Assembly: GCA_030424715.1 (NCBI GenBank)
Contig: JAUHWH010000005.1
Span: 62,001 to 126,000 of the forward strand
Length of the DNA: 64,000 nt
Origin: Bdellovibrionia bacterium
GTDB taxonomy: Bacteria; Bdellovibrionota; Bdellovibrionia; Bdellovibrionales; JAGQZY01
Direction: 5' to 3'
Part shown: positions 17,049 through 25,471 of the stretch, one piece after another
Position numbering within the stretch: position 1 is the first letter of the stretch
Layout: each line of letters starts with the position of its first letter
The notes under the pieces: generated by a model
Seen by the model: only the letters and a program-made list of their open reading frames with translations
Told to the model about the DNA's origin: nothing
Database searches by the model: none
Translations under genes and position numbers: made by a program

Positions 17049-17753
17049 ATGCTTAAACGAAAACTAACATTAGGACTGCTTGTCTTTATGGTCGGTGTTT
17101 TGATCACCGCCTGTGGCAGCAAAAAAAATGACAACAGTAGCAAGACCAATATTAACAATGGTGGCGACGTGGTGACCAACGTTCCCCCCACTCTTGAAGA
17201 CAACTACTGCGCCAACTGCACACGCACCATCGATGGCACCTTTTACTTACAAGATGCCAATCTCTATCTTGAAGCCTTTGGCTACTCGAACAGCACGGGC
17301 AATATTTTCCAGAACACTGGATCGGTCTTTCAAAGAATTCTCGGCGAAGTGGCTTATGACGTACTAGAGCCAGCCGTTGGAACTATTGTTTGCGGAAGCC
17401 GCATCTTCTTAACAAAAGAGATCGCTAAAATTTTTGGCGTCAAAGATCTTGATATCAACTGTCGCACTTCAGACTCTGAAGTTTTCACCGACATTATTGG
17501 TGGATCCAACACAGACTACCAATTGAGTTCGTCGTATCCGGCTCAACTTCGGGTGCGTTATGTGAATGGCCGCGCCGAGCAAGTGGACATCGCTGTGAAC
17601 ACACAACTCGAAGGTCGCGCCGATATCGAGTATTTTTACTACAACCAAGCCAACATCTATCTTAACCAAGAACAGTCGTTGCTCTTGCAGAACTCCGATG
17701 GCCGCATTCGCTTTGGTACATCCGCAGGACGCGTGATCGGTGAATTCCAATAA
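17049..17753 (+). CDS. Predicted lipoprotein of unknown function
   Basis: A 234-residue protein whose N-terminus is a lipoprotein signal: basic K-R-K, hydrophobic stretch, lipobox L-I-T-A-C with the lipidated cysteine at about residue 22 from the ATG at 17049. GAGG lies six bases before that ATG; a GTG at 17037 would add M-R-Y-R. After the cysteine comes an N/S/K-rich tether, then a region with C-A-N-C and two more cysteines about residues 117 and 138, which could make disulphides. The fold is unrecognised. It is monocistronic with its own terminator. The residue after the lipid cysteine is G, not D, so sorting to the outer membrane is likely if Lol rules apply. Confidence 0.75.
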   Translation: MLKRKLTLGLLVFMVGVLITACGSKKNDNSSKTNINNGGDVVTNVPPTLEDNYCANCTRTIDGTFYLQDANLYLEAFGYSNSTGNIFQNTGSVFQRILGEVAYDVLEPAVGTIVCGSRIFLTKEIAKIFGVKDLDINCRTSDSEVFTDIIGGSNTDYQLSSSYPAQLRVRYVNGRAEQVDIAVNTQLEGRADIEYFYYNQANIYLNQEQSLLLQNSDGRIRFGTSAGRVIGEFQ

Positions 17754-17787
17754 CAACAATTTTTAATTCGAATATCCTCACTTAAAA

Positions 17788-17818
17788 GGTCCAACCCGGT
17801 AAGGGTTGGGCCTTTTTT
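17788..17818 (+). terminator. Rho-independent terminator after the lipoprotein gene
   Basis: A ten-base stem (GGTCCAACCC with GGGTTGGGCC, one G-T pair) closes a five-base loop and is followed by six T. Confidence 0.93.
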
Positions 17819-17960
17819 AGTTTCTGTCTTTTCCTCATCGCATTCTTGAATTCTGCTTAAAAAAAAAACAAAAAGCCCATCCCGTGCAACAATAATGAAG
17901 AGCAACCGTTCTGTTTTGCCCGAAAATAGGGGAAAATTGTTTTTTTTCAACCTTTTTGCC

Positions 17961-17989
17961 TTGACCCCTATTGGGGCTTAGGATTCAAT
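17961..17989 (+). promoter_or_regulatory. Promoter of the HU gene with a palindrome in the spacer
   Basis: TTGACC at 17961-17966 and TTCAAT at 17984-17989 are 17 bases apart, 49 bases upstream of the HU start codon. The spacer contains CCCC-TATT-GGGG (17965-17976), a perfect inverted repeat that may be an operator. Confidence 0.6.
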
Positions 17990-18037
17990 TTCAGAGTAAG
18001 CATATGACAGCAAACGTAATAACAACAAGGAGACCCC

Positions 18038-18310
18038 ATGAACAAAGCAGAGCTTATCGAGAAAGTTGCAACTACAACTGATTCAACAAAAGCCCACACT
18101 GAGCGCGTATTGGATGCCACTATCGACATCATCCGTCGTTCTGTAAAAAAAGGTGACGAAGTGAAACTCGTTGGTTTTGGTACATTTACAAAACAAAAGA
18201 GAAAAGCTCGTAAAGGGAGAAATCCTCAAACTGGTAAAGAAATCAAAATCCCTGCGGCTTGGTACCCTAAGTTTCGTCCAGGATCTGAATTCAAATCAAT
18301 GCTTAAGTAA
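18038..18310 (+). CDS. hup: HU-family nucleoid DNA-binding protein
   Basis: A 90-residue HU/IHF-fold protein that bends and compacts DNA. It begins M-N-K-A-E-L-I-E-K and has the conserved G-F-G-T-F at about 47-51, followed by the R-K-A-R-K-G-R-N-P-Q-T-G-K-E beta-arm with the intercalating proline, and ends with an F-R-P-G-S-E-F helix. These are the family hallmarks; the C-terminal side (A-A-W-Y-P-K-F-R) departs from the commoner V-P-x-F-K-A-G. AAGGAG lies seven bases upstream. Single gene with its own promoter and terminator. HU rather than IHF is inferred from general similarity only. Confidence 0.95.
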   Translation: MNKAELIEKVATTTDSTKAHTERVLDATIDIIRRSVKKGDEVKLVGFGTFTKQKRKARKGRNPQTGKEIKIPAAWYPKFRPGSEFKSMLK

Positions 18311-18335
18311 TTAAGACTTATTTGAATAAGGCAAA

Positions 18336-18368
18336 AGCCAGTCTCCTCGGGAGTCTGGCTTTTTTTTT
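18336..18368 (+). terminator. Rho-independent terminator after the HU gene
   Basis: AGCCAG and CTGGCT flank an inner CTCC/GGAG stem with one mismatch, followed by at least eight T. Confidence 0.93.
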
Positions 18369-18469
18369 GCCCCCACCCGTCTAACACACCCCGTTAGGCA
18401 CAACGACCCCTGACAGACTCCTGACTATTCGCTAGATTGGCTCCTTTATCCAGATGGGGGCAACGACAG

Positions 18470-19963
18470 ATGATAGGATTCCTTGGTTTCTTTTTAAATC
18501 TCGTACCAATAATTTCCATCAATCAATGGGTCGATGATTTCTTTGGCCACATCAATCACGCCATTGCCTCGGTGTTTTTTTTCGACCTCCTCTTTTTCAC
18601 TGAAGACTACAACCTCCCCCTAACCGTCGTCTGGCTTGTGGTCGGCGCTCTCTTTTTCACTTTTTATTTTCGGTTCATCAATATTCGCGCCCTTAAGCAT
18701 GCCATTGACATCACCAGAGGCTGCTACGACAACCCTAACTCTGAAGGGGAGGTCTCTCACTTCGAAGCTTTAACGACCGCGCTGTCAGCCACCGTGGGAC
18801 TGGGGAACATTGCTGGTGTGGCTATTGCCGTGTCTATAGGCGGACCTGGCGCCACGTTTTGGATGGTGATTGCCGGAGTCTTAGGAATGAGCTCGAAGTT
18901 TACTGAATGCTCCCTGGCCATGCTCTATCGCCAAAAGCGTGGTGATGGCCATATTATGGGTGGCCCCATGGAATATCTCTCGGTGGGATTAGCCGCACAG
19001 GGACGCCCCAAGCTTGGTCGAATATTGGCCGTCCTGTTTTGCTTCTTAACCATCGGTGGGTCCTTTGGTGGCGGTGGGTCTTTTCAAGTGAACCAAGCCC
19101 TCAATGCTATTTCAGAAACAGCCCCTTGGCTCGACAATCATCGCTGGCTCTTCGGCCTCGTTATGGCGACCCTGGTTGGCATCGTCATCATTGGTGGCAT
19201 CAAGAGAATTGCTGGTGTCGCTGAAAAAATTGTCCCTCTGATGTGCGGAGTGTATGTCGCAGCCTGTCTGTATATTTTAGGCACGAATTTCTCCGAGATC
19301 CCCGAGGCCTTCTCAATTATCATCTCCAGCGCCTTTTCGCCTGCCGCCGGATACGGTGGATTTGTGGGCGTCCTTATCACGGGCTTTCGCAGAGCCGCCT
19401 TCTCAAACGAAGCCGGTGTCGGCTCAGCCGCCATTGCCCACTCGGCCGCCAAGTCGGATCACCCCATACAAGAAGGACTTGTGGCACTTCTTGAGCCCTT
19501 TATAGACACAGTTATTATATGCACGATGACAGCTCTCGTGATTGTCATTACCGGCGCCTATAGTAACCCTCTGTATGCGGAGTTGATAACCTTGAATCAA
19601 GGTGCCGCTCTCACTTCGAGAGCCATGGGAGAGGTGATTCCCTGGTTTCCCTACGTGTTGTCTTTCTCGGTCCTTCTTTTTGCATTCTCCACCATTATCT
19701 CTTGGTCTTATTATGGCGAGCGCTGCTTTACTTATCTTTTTTCAGAGAAGTATTCATTTCTTTACAAAATTTCGCTATGCGTGGTGATTTTTCTCGGAGC
19801 CATCACAACCTCAACCAATGTTCTGGAGTTTGGCGACCTTATGATTTTAGGTATGGCCTTTCCAAATATCATGGGTGTCTACTTTCTCGTGCCTCGCGTG
19901 AAAAAAGAGCTCAATGAATATATGGGGAAAGTTCAATCGGGAGTGATCAAAAAGATCAAATAG
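18470..19963 (+). CDS. Alanine/glycine:cation symporter (AGCS family)
   Basis: A polytopic inner-membrane transporter of about 497 residues that takes up alanine or glycine with sodium or protons. Family segments are seen in order: F-R-F-I-N-I-R-A-L-K-H after the first helices, T-A-L-S-A-T-V-G-L-G-N-I-A-G-V, G-G-P-G-A-T-F-W-M, G-G-P-M-E-Y-L, and A-A-F-S-N-E-A-G-V-G-S-A-A-I-A-H in the middle, which contains the signature binding motif. Around eleven helices are predicted. I chose the ATG at 18470; a TTG at 18437 gives eleven extra polar residues and a poor context. It is followed by a convergent gene 10 bases away. Confidence 0.92.
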   Translation: MIGFLGFFLNLVPIISINQWVDDFFGHINHAIASVFFFDLLFFTEDYNLPLTVVWLVVGALFFTFYFRFINIRALKHAIDITRGCYDNPNSEGEVSHFEALTTALSATVGLGNIAGVAIAVSIGGPGATFWMVIAGVLGMSSKFTECSLAMLYRQKRGDGHIMGGPMEYLSVGLAAQGRPKLGRILAVLFCFLTIGGSFGGGGSFQVNQALNAISETAPWLDNHRWLFGLVMATLVGIVIIGGIKRIAGVAEKIVPLMCGVYVAACLYILGTNFSEIPEAFSIIISSAFSPAAGYGGFVGVLITGFRRAAFSNEAGVGSAAIAHSAAKSDHPIQEGLVALLEPFIDTVIICTMTALVIVITGAYSNPLYAELITLNQGAALTSRAMGEVIPWFPYVLSFSVLLFAFSTIISWSYYGERCFTYLFSEKYSFLYKISLCVVIFLGAITTSTNVLEFGDLMILGMAFPNIMGVYFLVPRVKKELNEYMGKVQSGVIKKIK

Positions 19964-19973
19964 AGAATTCTTT

Positions 19974-20447
19974 TTAGCGAATCTGAAAGTTTATGGTGCG
20001 CAGGCTAGCGATGCTCTTGATGTGGTCATTGGAGTCGCGGCCCACAAACTGGACCTTCGAAGTTTCAAAAACCAACAGTTTGAAGTAATAAAAGCCCTTG
20101 TTCCTCTTATTCATCTTTACCAAGGCCGGTTGGTTAGATGCAATCGCACCATAGCTCTCTCCGTCCCAGATAAACTCATTAACTCCCTGCTTGAGCGGGT
20201 GCGCCTTGAGCATCAGCGGGCCCGTCTCATTACCGTCTTGCATGGAGCTACCACTCTTTAACACGATCCCATAAAAAAGATGAGAAGAGGATGTCGCCGC
20301 CTCAAATTGAATCTTCACCGGTTCTCCGACCTTCATATGAAAGCTTTTTAGCGGCCTTAACCACTCCAAGCCAATTTTTGAGCCTTGTGCCTGCAACCCA
20401 ACGGGAAAAAATACGATACAGAAAATAATCTTGTTAAAACATGTCAT
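19974..20447 (-). CDS. Secreted protein of unknown function downstream of flgE
   Basis: A 157-residue protein with a signal peptide (hydrophobic about 5-18, cleavage near G-L-Q-A-Q). The mature region looks like a single beta-sandwich: V-G-E-P-V-K-I-Q-F-E, G-V-N-E-F-I-W-D-G, and F-Y-Y-F-K-L-L-V-F. The F-I-W-D-G phrase resembles the Ig-like half of FlgD, where the corresponding text is L-E-W-N-G, but that is a weak resemblance. It is on the same strand as the flagellar operon but separated from flgE by a terminator, so it is probably expressed separately. No function can be assigned. Confidence 0.65.
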   Translation of the reverse strand: MTCFNKIIFCIVFFPVGLQAQGSKIGLEWLRPLKSFHMKVGEPVKIQFEAATSSSHLFYGIVLKSGSSMQDGNETGPLMLKAHPLKQGVNEFIWDGESYGAIASNQPALVKMNKRNKGFYYFKLLVFETSKVQFVGRDSNDHIKSIASLRTINFQIR

Positions 20448-20464
20448 AGCCCACCGTTAAAACA

Positions 20465-20492
20465 TAAAAAAAGCAGCTCGTCACGAGCTGCT
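20465..20492 (-). terminator. Rho-independent terminator of the flagellar operon, after flgE
   Basis: On the minus strand a nine-base stem (AGCAGCTCG/CGAGCTGCT, perfect) with a three-base loop is followed by seven or more T. It lies 75 bases past the flgE stop. Confidence 0.93.
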
Positions 20493-20566
20493 CTAGGTTT
20501 GGGTTGTTATCGATTTACTGCTTTACGGCGCCTTCAAGAAGCCTCGTCAGACGCCCCAATCAGTTA

Positions 20567-21853
20567 TTAACGCTTGATATTGATCACTTCAGCAAGCATT
20601 TCATCAGCCGTTGAAATTCCCTTGGCGTTGGCCTGGAAGTTTCTTTGGTACTGAATCATGTTGACGAATTCTTTCGCAATATCCGTTGTCGAACGCTCGA
20701 TAGACTTGGCAAAAACCTGTCCACGACCACCCTCTGCCGGTTTACCAAAGGCTGGAGCTCCTGATTCTCGGGATTCTCGCATCTTGTTGGACCCTGACTT
20801 AAAGAGTCCTTCTGGACTTTGGAATTTCGCCAAAGCAATTTGGAACATATCCTGAGTTTCACCATTGGAGTACATCGCAGTCAAAACACCCGTGTCATCG
20901 AAAGACAAGCCGGTTAAGCGACCCGCCGCTGCTCCATCTTGCGACCAAGAGACTAAGTCCGACTTGGCTCCGTACTGCTTAGAAGCCTTTAAGCCCGTTC
21001 CACCATCGGTGGTGATCGACTCACCAAAATCAATAGTGATGTCTTGATTGGCTTTTGCCCCGTTGTTAAAGCTAAAGTTCTTTTCAAGAACCTCTTCGGT
21101 ATTGAGGAGTCCATCGGGCGTGAACGTCAAACGTCCCTTAATCACCTGCTGATACTGGCCAGGGATGCCCGCCTGCACTTCAGATCCATTCGCTAGTCCT
21201 GTGTACTCCCAAACCCCATCAGCAACATGATTGAACGCCATCGTCACGAGGTGCTTCGCACCCTGAGAATCGTAAACCTCGATTCCAGTGGTAAAGTCTG
21301 CCGAATCATAAGGATTCTGCGGATCAAAAACCTTGCCTTTAGGAACCCGAGAATCCAAGTTGATATCCATGCGAACCGTTTTGCTTGGCTTCGCATTCAC
21401 CAAAGCGCTTGGCAACTTGATATCTTCAAGTTTGTTGGTGATTTCTCCACTCGGATCCGCCTCAAAGCCTTTTACCTTATAGTTGTCACTTGTTACCAAA
21501 AAGCCCTCTTTATCAAAGTGGAATTCACCATTTCGACTGTAGGCACGACCATCGTAGCCTTCAACCACGAAGAACCCCTTACCGTTGATGGCCAAGTCAG
21601 TGACTCTTTCAGTGTTGTCCACGTTACCCTGCACGAGAATAGGGTTCACAGCGCCCAACTTAGTCCCTCGACCAATCTGGTTGCCCCCATACGCTCCTTT
21701 TAGACTTCTGGATAAAAGATCTTGGAACTCCGCACGACTGGCTTTAAAACCGTTCGTCGATGCGTTTGCGATATTATCTGCGACTACGCTCAAGCCTTGT
21801 CCATGTGACTTTAACCCCGTCACGCTCGAGTACATCGATGTAAGTACTGCCAT
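20567..21853 (-). CDS. flgE: Flagellar hook protein
   Basis: A 428-residue hook subunit, the polymer joining rod and filament. It has the axial-protein N-terminus (M-Y-S-S-V-T-G-L-K-S, then N-I-A-N-A-S-T-N-G-F-K, residues 7-37), a central D2/D1 region with L-A-I-N-G-K-G-F-F-V at about 85-94, and the C-terminal coiled helix ending Y-Q-R-N-F-Q-A-N-A-K and M-L-A-E-V-I-N-I-K-R. Length is close to the E. coli protein. Export is by the flagellar type III system, without a cleaved signal. It is the last gene of the minus-strand operon, 51 bases after flgD and 75 bases before a terminator. GGGGG precedes the ATG. Confidence 0.95.
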   Translation of the reverse strand: MAVLTSMYSSVTGLKSHGQGLSVVADNIANASTNGFKASRAEFQDLLSRSLKGAYGGNQIGRGTKLGAVNPILVQGNVDNTERVTDLAINGKGFFVVEGYDGRAYSRNGEFHFDKEGFLVTSDNYKVKGFEADPSGEITNKLEDIKLPSALVNAKPSKTVRMDINLDSRVPKGKVFDPQNPYDSADFTTGIEVYDSQGAKHLVTMAFNHVADGVWEYTGLANGSEVQAGIPGQYQQVIKGRLTFTPDGLLNTEEVLEKNFSFNNGAKANQDITIDFGESITTDGGTGLKASKQYGAKSDLVSWSQDGAAAGRLTGLSFDDTGVLTAMYSNGETQDMFQIALAKFQSPEGLFKSGSNKMRESRESGAPAFGKPAEGGRGQVFAKSIERSTTDIAKEFVNMIQYQRNFQANAKGISTADEMLAEVINIKR

Positions 21854-21904
21854 TTTTCCCCCTATAGCAATAACATAATTAATTCAAAAGCATCGTTCTT
21901 CAGA

Positions 21905-22876
21905 TCATTTTAGCGGATCTTTGATTGCTGCCCCTTTAGTCTTACCTGTTAACTGTTGTCTTAGTTCATTGTCCATTTGTGCCGTATTCAAATTTGACAC
22001 ATTCTTTTTCTCTTCCATGGCCCCTTGTGAGACCTTGTCATCGGGTCGCAAACGACGGTTCGCGCTGACGGGGTTGCTTTTCGCAGCCTCTTCGATTTTC
22101 TTGACGTCTCTTAAGTTGAGAGTCTTGCCACCGACCATCAAGACGGGTCCTTTGCCGGTGAACTGAACACCATCAACGGCTCCTGTAAACTGGGTGCTTG
22201 CCGCAACTTTTTCGCCTCTCGACTTGGCTTCGATATGGGCGGAGTACTGACCAATACGAGCGTCTTTGCCATCACTATGCAAACCATTCCACTCAAGTTG
22301 GTTTTTGCCCTGCTTTAGATCTTTCAATTCATAGGTTTTTACGGTGATACCCTTGCTGTCTTTAATCACGACCTTAGCGGTTTCGGCAGCTTTCGATAGA
22401 TTGAATTCAATGTTATGGGTTTTGTCGCCCTTCATTCTGTCGATCATTCCAGAGTCGCCACTCACTTTTTTACCAATCAGACTTAAGACATCATACTTGC
22501 CCTGCTGACTGTCTTTTTGACTCATCTTTTCAAGGGTTTGATTCATATTCGTCAATTGCTCAACAGAGGAGAACTGGGCCAATTGGGCTGCCATTTCATG
22601 AGATTTCAAGGGATTGGTCGGATCCTGCTGCTTCAATTGGGTGAGCATCAATTTAAAAAAGGCGTCTTTTCCCATTTCAGCATTTCCATGCCCCTTAATC
22701 TTTCTTTTGTTATTTTTATAATTGGGATCAGCGACTTGGTTAAGAACATCTTGCAAGCTTTTGTCGCCATACTGCTTTTTCATGGCTAATGGGTCGGTGG
22801 TTTTCACGCCCGTGCTTTTCTCACGAACATTTAAGCCTCGTTGCGGAAATGAATTCACTCCAATTGGTTTATCCAT
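21905..22876 (-). CDS. flgD: Flagellar hook-capping protein
   Basis: A 323-residue scaffold that caps the growing hook. The conserved N-terminal segment is present (D-A-F-F-K-L-M-L-T-Q-L-K-Q-Q-D-P at about 71-86, then A-A-Q-L-A-Q-F-S-S-V-E-Q). The middle has the tudor/Ig-like domain with N-Q-L-E-W-N-G. Compared with the usual 230 residues it has about 65 extra residues at the N-terminus and about 70 at the C-terminus, both polar and probably disordered. It lies between fliK and flgE, the usual FlgD/FliK/FlgE grouping. AAGGAAG precedes the ATG. Confidence 0.92.
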   Translation of the reverse strand: MDKPIGVNSFPQRGLNVREKSTGVKTTDPLAMKKQYGDKSLQDVLNQVADPNYKNNKRKIKGHGNAEMGKDAFFKLMLTQLKQQDPTNPLKSHEMAAQLAQFSSVEQLTNMNQTLEKMSQKDSQQGKYDVLSLIGKKVSGDSGMIDRMKGDKTHNIEFNLSKAAETAKVVIKDSKGITVKTYELKDLKQGKNQLEWNGLHSDGKDARIGQYSAHIEAKSRGEKVAASTQFTGAVDGVQFTGKGPVLMVGGKTLNLRDVKKIEEAAKSNPVSANRRLRPDDKVSQGAMEEKKNVSNLNTAQMDNELRQQLTGKTKGAAIKDPLK

Positions 22877-22889
22877 AGTCTACTTCCTT

Positions 22890-24260
22890 TTAAGCCACTA
22901 AGTTGACAGAGTGCCCCTTACCTTGTTCAAGGTAGGCCTCTTTTCTTAAAGTTAACTCAGGCTCATTATTCATTCTCTTGAAATTGCGAAAACTATCAAA
23001 CATGCCGCCCATCTTAGCTTCACGCTCTTGCTTGAATTGATCTAGAAACTGTTCTGCGAAGTCTCTGTTCGCTTGTTCCTGCATATGTTGCTGTAGATCT
23101 GTAAAATCTTTTTGATAATCTGGAGACATCTCGACTTTCAAAGTCTCAACCAATAGTTTTTGTCCCTCCAGAGCATTCTTAATATCAAACAATCCCTCTT
23201 CTAATGCCTTTTTAGCCGCGAGATTATCCGTCATCATCTCGACATTGACCTGACCATCCTGCACACCAACCTTCAAATGAACTTTACCAAGTCCCTCCGG
23301 CTGCAAATGAATCTCCATAGTGCCACCACCATCATCTACGGCGGCCCGCGCTTGCTTGATAATGGAATGCATGTTTTCAATTTTTTGGGATTTCTCTGAA
23401 TTCTGGGCCAGTTGCATTTCATCGACGAACTGAGTGCCCTCTATCGCATCGCCGTTGGGATCCAACTCGACCTGTTGCCCAAGCAAAGACTCCAGTTGTG
23501 AAGACAGTTGATCGCCGGTCTCGGAGTCTTTTGCTGCAGTCACAGCTTTAAGTGCCTTCGTGCCCTCACCGGAATCTAAAACAAGAGTCTCCCCCCCCTC
23601 GCTTATTTCCATTTTAGGGTCTATTTTAAATTTACCAGCAGCCGCGCCAGCAACTGGCTGCTTAACTGCCATGGCTTGGCCTTTCGCGAGCCCCTTCATC
23701 ACTTGTCCACTTTGTCCCTGAGCTTTTAACTCGCTCATTACCTTTTCAAATGAACTTTCAAGGTTCTGCACAATTTTTTGATTTTCTTGTAAAGTTTTAT
23801 TTTGATCACCCGATAAAGTTAACGAAGCGACCGGTTTTGACTGTTGCATCTCATTAGAAAATAAATTTTCAGCCTTTAGGCCACCTTTAGCACCCATTTC
23901 ACGTTCAACAAGAAATTCCTTACTGGGAGCGGCTTGCAATAAAGTTTCTTTGTCCGCCTGAGAAACTTGTTTTTGAACAGGCTGAGTCTGAAATGGCTTT
24001 TGGGCGGGCGAATCGAACTCTTCTTTCTTTCTCGCCGGGACATCCCGTCTCTGAGTGACCGTTTGGGTGTCATCGACATCAAGACTTTTCGATTTCACAG
24101 GCTTCGACTCTTGCTTTCTAACTTCCTTGTCATTCGACGGCTTCTTCTTTCGAGCACCACTCAAAAGATCTTGAAAACTCTTTGAATCAGACTCTTCGCG
24201 AGACTTCGTCGTCGCTTTGCCCTGACTATTTAAAAAAGTTTTTCCACCTTCAACGATCAA
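22890..24260 (-). CDS. fliK: Flagellar hook-length control protein
   Basis: A 456-residue protein with the FliK plan: a long low-complexity N-terminal ruler (about 1-300, rich in Q, K, S and E) and a compact C-terminal Flg_hook domain at about 310-385, recognised by M-E-I-H-L-Q-P-E-G-L-G-K-V and V-G-V-Q-D-G-Q-V-N-V. FliK measures the hook and switches the export gate from hook to filament substrates. The start is TTG at 24260, preceded by AGGAG six bases upstream. It ends 13 bases before flgD. Sequence conservation outside the C-terminal domain is expected to be low, and I rely on position as well. Confidence 0.88.
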   Translation of the reverse strand: MIVEGGKTFLNSQGKATTKSREESDSKSFQDLLSGARKKKPSNDKEVRKQESKPVKSKSLDVDDTQTVTQRRDVPARKKEEFDSPAQKPFQTQPVQKQVSQADKETLLQAAPSKEFLVEREMGAKGGLKAENLFSNEMQQSKPVASLTLSGDQNKTLQENQKIVQNLESSFEKVMSELKAQGQSGQVMKGLAKGQAMAVKQPVAGAAAGKFKIDPKMEISEGGETLVLDSGEGTKALKAVTAAKDSETGDQLSSQLESLLGQQVELDPNGDAIEGTQFVDEMQLAQNSEKSQKIENMHSIIKQARAAVDDGGGTMEIHLQPEGLGKVHLKVGVQDGQVNVEMMTDNLAAKKALEEGLFDIKNALEGQKLLVETLKVEMSPDYQKDFTDLQQHMQEQANRDFAEQFLDQFKQEREAKMGGMFDSFRNFKRMNNEPELTLRKEAYLEQGKGHSVNLVA

Positions 24261-24269
24261 TTCTATCTC

Positions 24270-25034
24270 CTACTTTTTAAGTCCAGTGAATTTTTCAGAC
24301 AAGGACTGTGCTTTGCTGGGCTCGATATAATTTAAAATAGCCGCAGCATTTTGTTTCTTCATTTTTTCCAAAACCTTCACAGCCAGGTCATCATCAATTT
24401 GGGAAATGATCGTAGCTGCATTTTTTGGTTTCATGTTCGAATACACTCCTACTAGCTTGTCTATACTCTCTTGATCAGCAATCACTTTCTTATCGAGCTT
24501 TGAAGATATATTCCGCCTCATCTCCTGCATCTCTTTAAGTTGCTTTTCAATTTCAATCTTTTGATGATGCAAGTCTTCTTCCAGCTGTGCCAAACGCCTC
24601 TCTTTCTTTTCAAGTTCGCGGCGCTTATCTTTTAAAGCCTTGTAAACATTGGCATTTTTCATCGTCAAATTGTCGCCATCGGACTTCCGTTCAGAAACTT
24701 TACCTACAGGCAAAGGGGCAGACTTTGCCTCTTTGGCCTCACTATCAGGGGTAGATTCTTCCTCATCGGCCGCTTGTGACTGGGTCGACTGGATCTCAAT
24801 TCGGCTGATGAGATCTAAAAAGTCATTGGTGTATGCGAATATATAGAATGACAGCCCGACTCCAAAAGCGCTCAATAAGATATAGGCTGCATTCAGGCGA
24901 AATTCTTTTTTCGGCGTTTTGCTATGAGACCGGGCCTGACTTGGCTTGGCACTGGGTTTGTGACGAACCGGTGTCTTTTTTGACTTCGTCTCAACCTTAT
25001 TTTTCTCATAACGAGTGTAAGGATTTTGCATCAT
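24270..25034 (-). CDS. MotE-like flagellar protein (MgtE-N fold, periplasmic coiled coil)
   Basis: A 254-residue protein with a basic cytoplasmic start, one membrane helix at about 48-72, an acidic linker, a strong coiled coil at about 130-190 and a C-terminal MgtE-N/FliG-N-like helical domain (V-Y-S-N-M-K-P-K-N-A-A-T-I, D-D-D-L-A-V-K-V-L, I-L-N-Y-I-E-P-S-K-A). This is the plan of MotE, the periplasmic chaperone of MotC in alpha-proteobacteria, and of similar proteins placed between fliJ and fliK in many genomes. The N-terminal tail is longer than usual. Two adjacent ATG codons overlap the fliJ stop; the second (25031) is better spaced from AGGGGGG. A stator or export role is inferred. Confidence 0.82.
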   Translation of the reverse strand: MMQNPYTRYEKNKVETKSKKTPVRHKPSAKPSQARSHSKTPKKEFRLNAAYILLSAFGVGLSFYIFAYTNDFLDLISRIEIQSTQSQAADEEESTPDSEAKEAKSAPLPVGKVSERKSDGDNLTMKNANVYKALKDKRRELEKKERRLAQLEEDLHHQKIEIEKQLKEMQEMRRNISSKLDKKVIADQESIDKLVGVYSNMKPKNAATIISQIDDDLAVKVLEKMKKQNAAAILNYIEPSKAQSLSEKFTGLKK

Positions 25035-25471
25035 GCCCCCCTTTTTCGAGTGGAGTTGATTTCATCAGTTAGTTTTTGGGATTTTTTTCGATATTCAGCT
25101 TTAAACTTCTCAAGTTCGGCTTCTTTGTGGAGCTCCATTTTCTTAACCTTGAGCTGTAGCTCAACCAGAGCTTGATATTTCGCTTTGTAGTCTTGTTCTG
25201 CTTGGGCGATTTCATGGGAGAGGTTCTCCATATGTACTTTTAGCTTCACTAGAAATTGATTATTATCATTGATAAAGTGGATATTGCGCCCGCTTTGGCC
25301 GATCTCGCTATTCATTTGATAGGCCTCTCGCATTTGACTCTCCATAAACTCATATTTTTCAACAAGGCTGTCACGATATCGCTCCGCCTTTTTTAGTTCT
25401 TTCAAAGCGCTCTCTCGATTGTACTTTACAAACTTGAGATAAGACTCGATGCGGTACTTAAACTTCTTCAT
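25031..25471 (-). CDS. fliJ: Flagellar export chaperone/ATPase stalk protein
   Basis: A 146-residue protein that is almost entirely an antiparallel coiled coil (continuous K/E/Q heptads, residues about 5-140), like FliJ, which plugs the FliI hexamer and links it to FlhA. Sequence identity in this family is low, so the call rests on length, coiled-coil shape, the opening F-K-Y-R-I-E-S-Y-L-K-F and position directly after fliI, whose end it overlaps by 14 bases. Its stop overlaps the following MotE-like gene. Confidence 0.88.
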   Translation of the reverse strand: MKKFKYRIESYLKFVKYNRESALKELKKAERYRDSLVEKYEFMESQMREAYQMNSEIGQSGRNIHFINDNNQFLVKLKVHMENLSHEIAQAEQDYKAKYQALVELQLKVKKMELHKEAELEKFKAEYRKKSQKLTDEINSTRKRGA

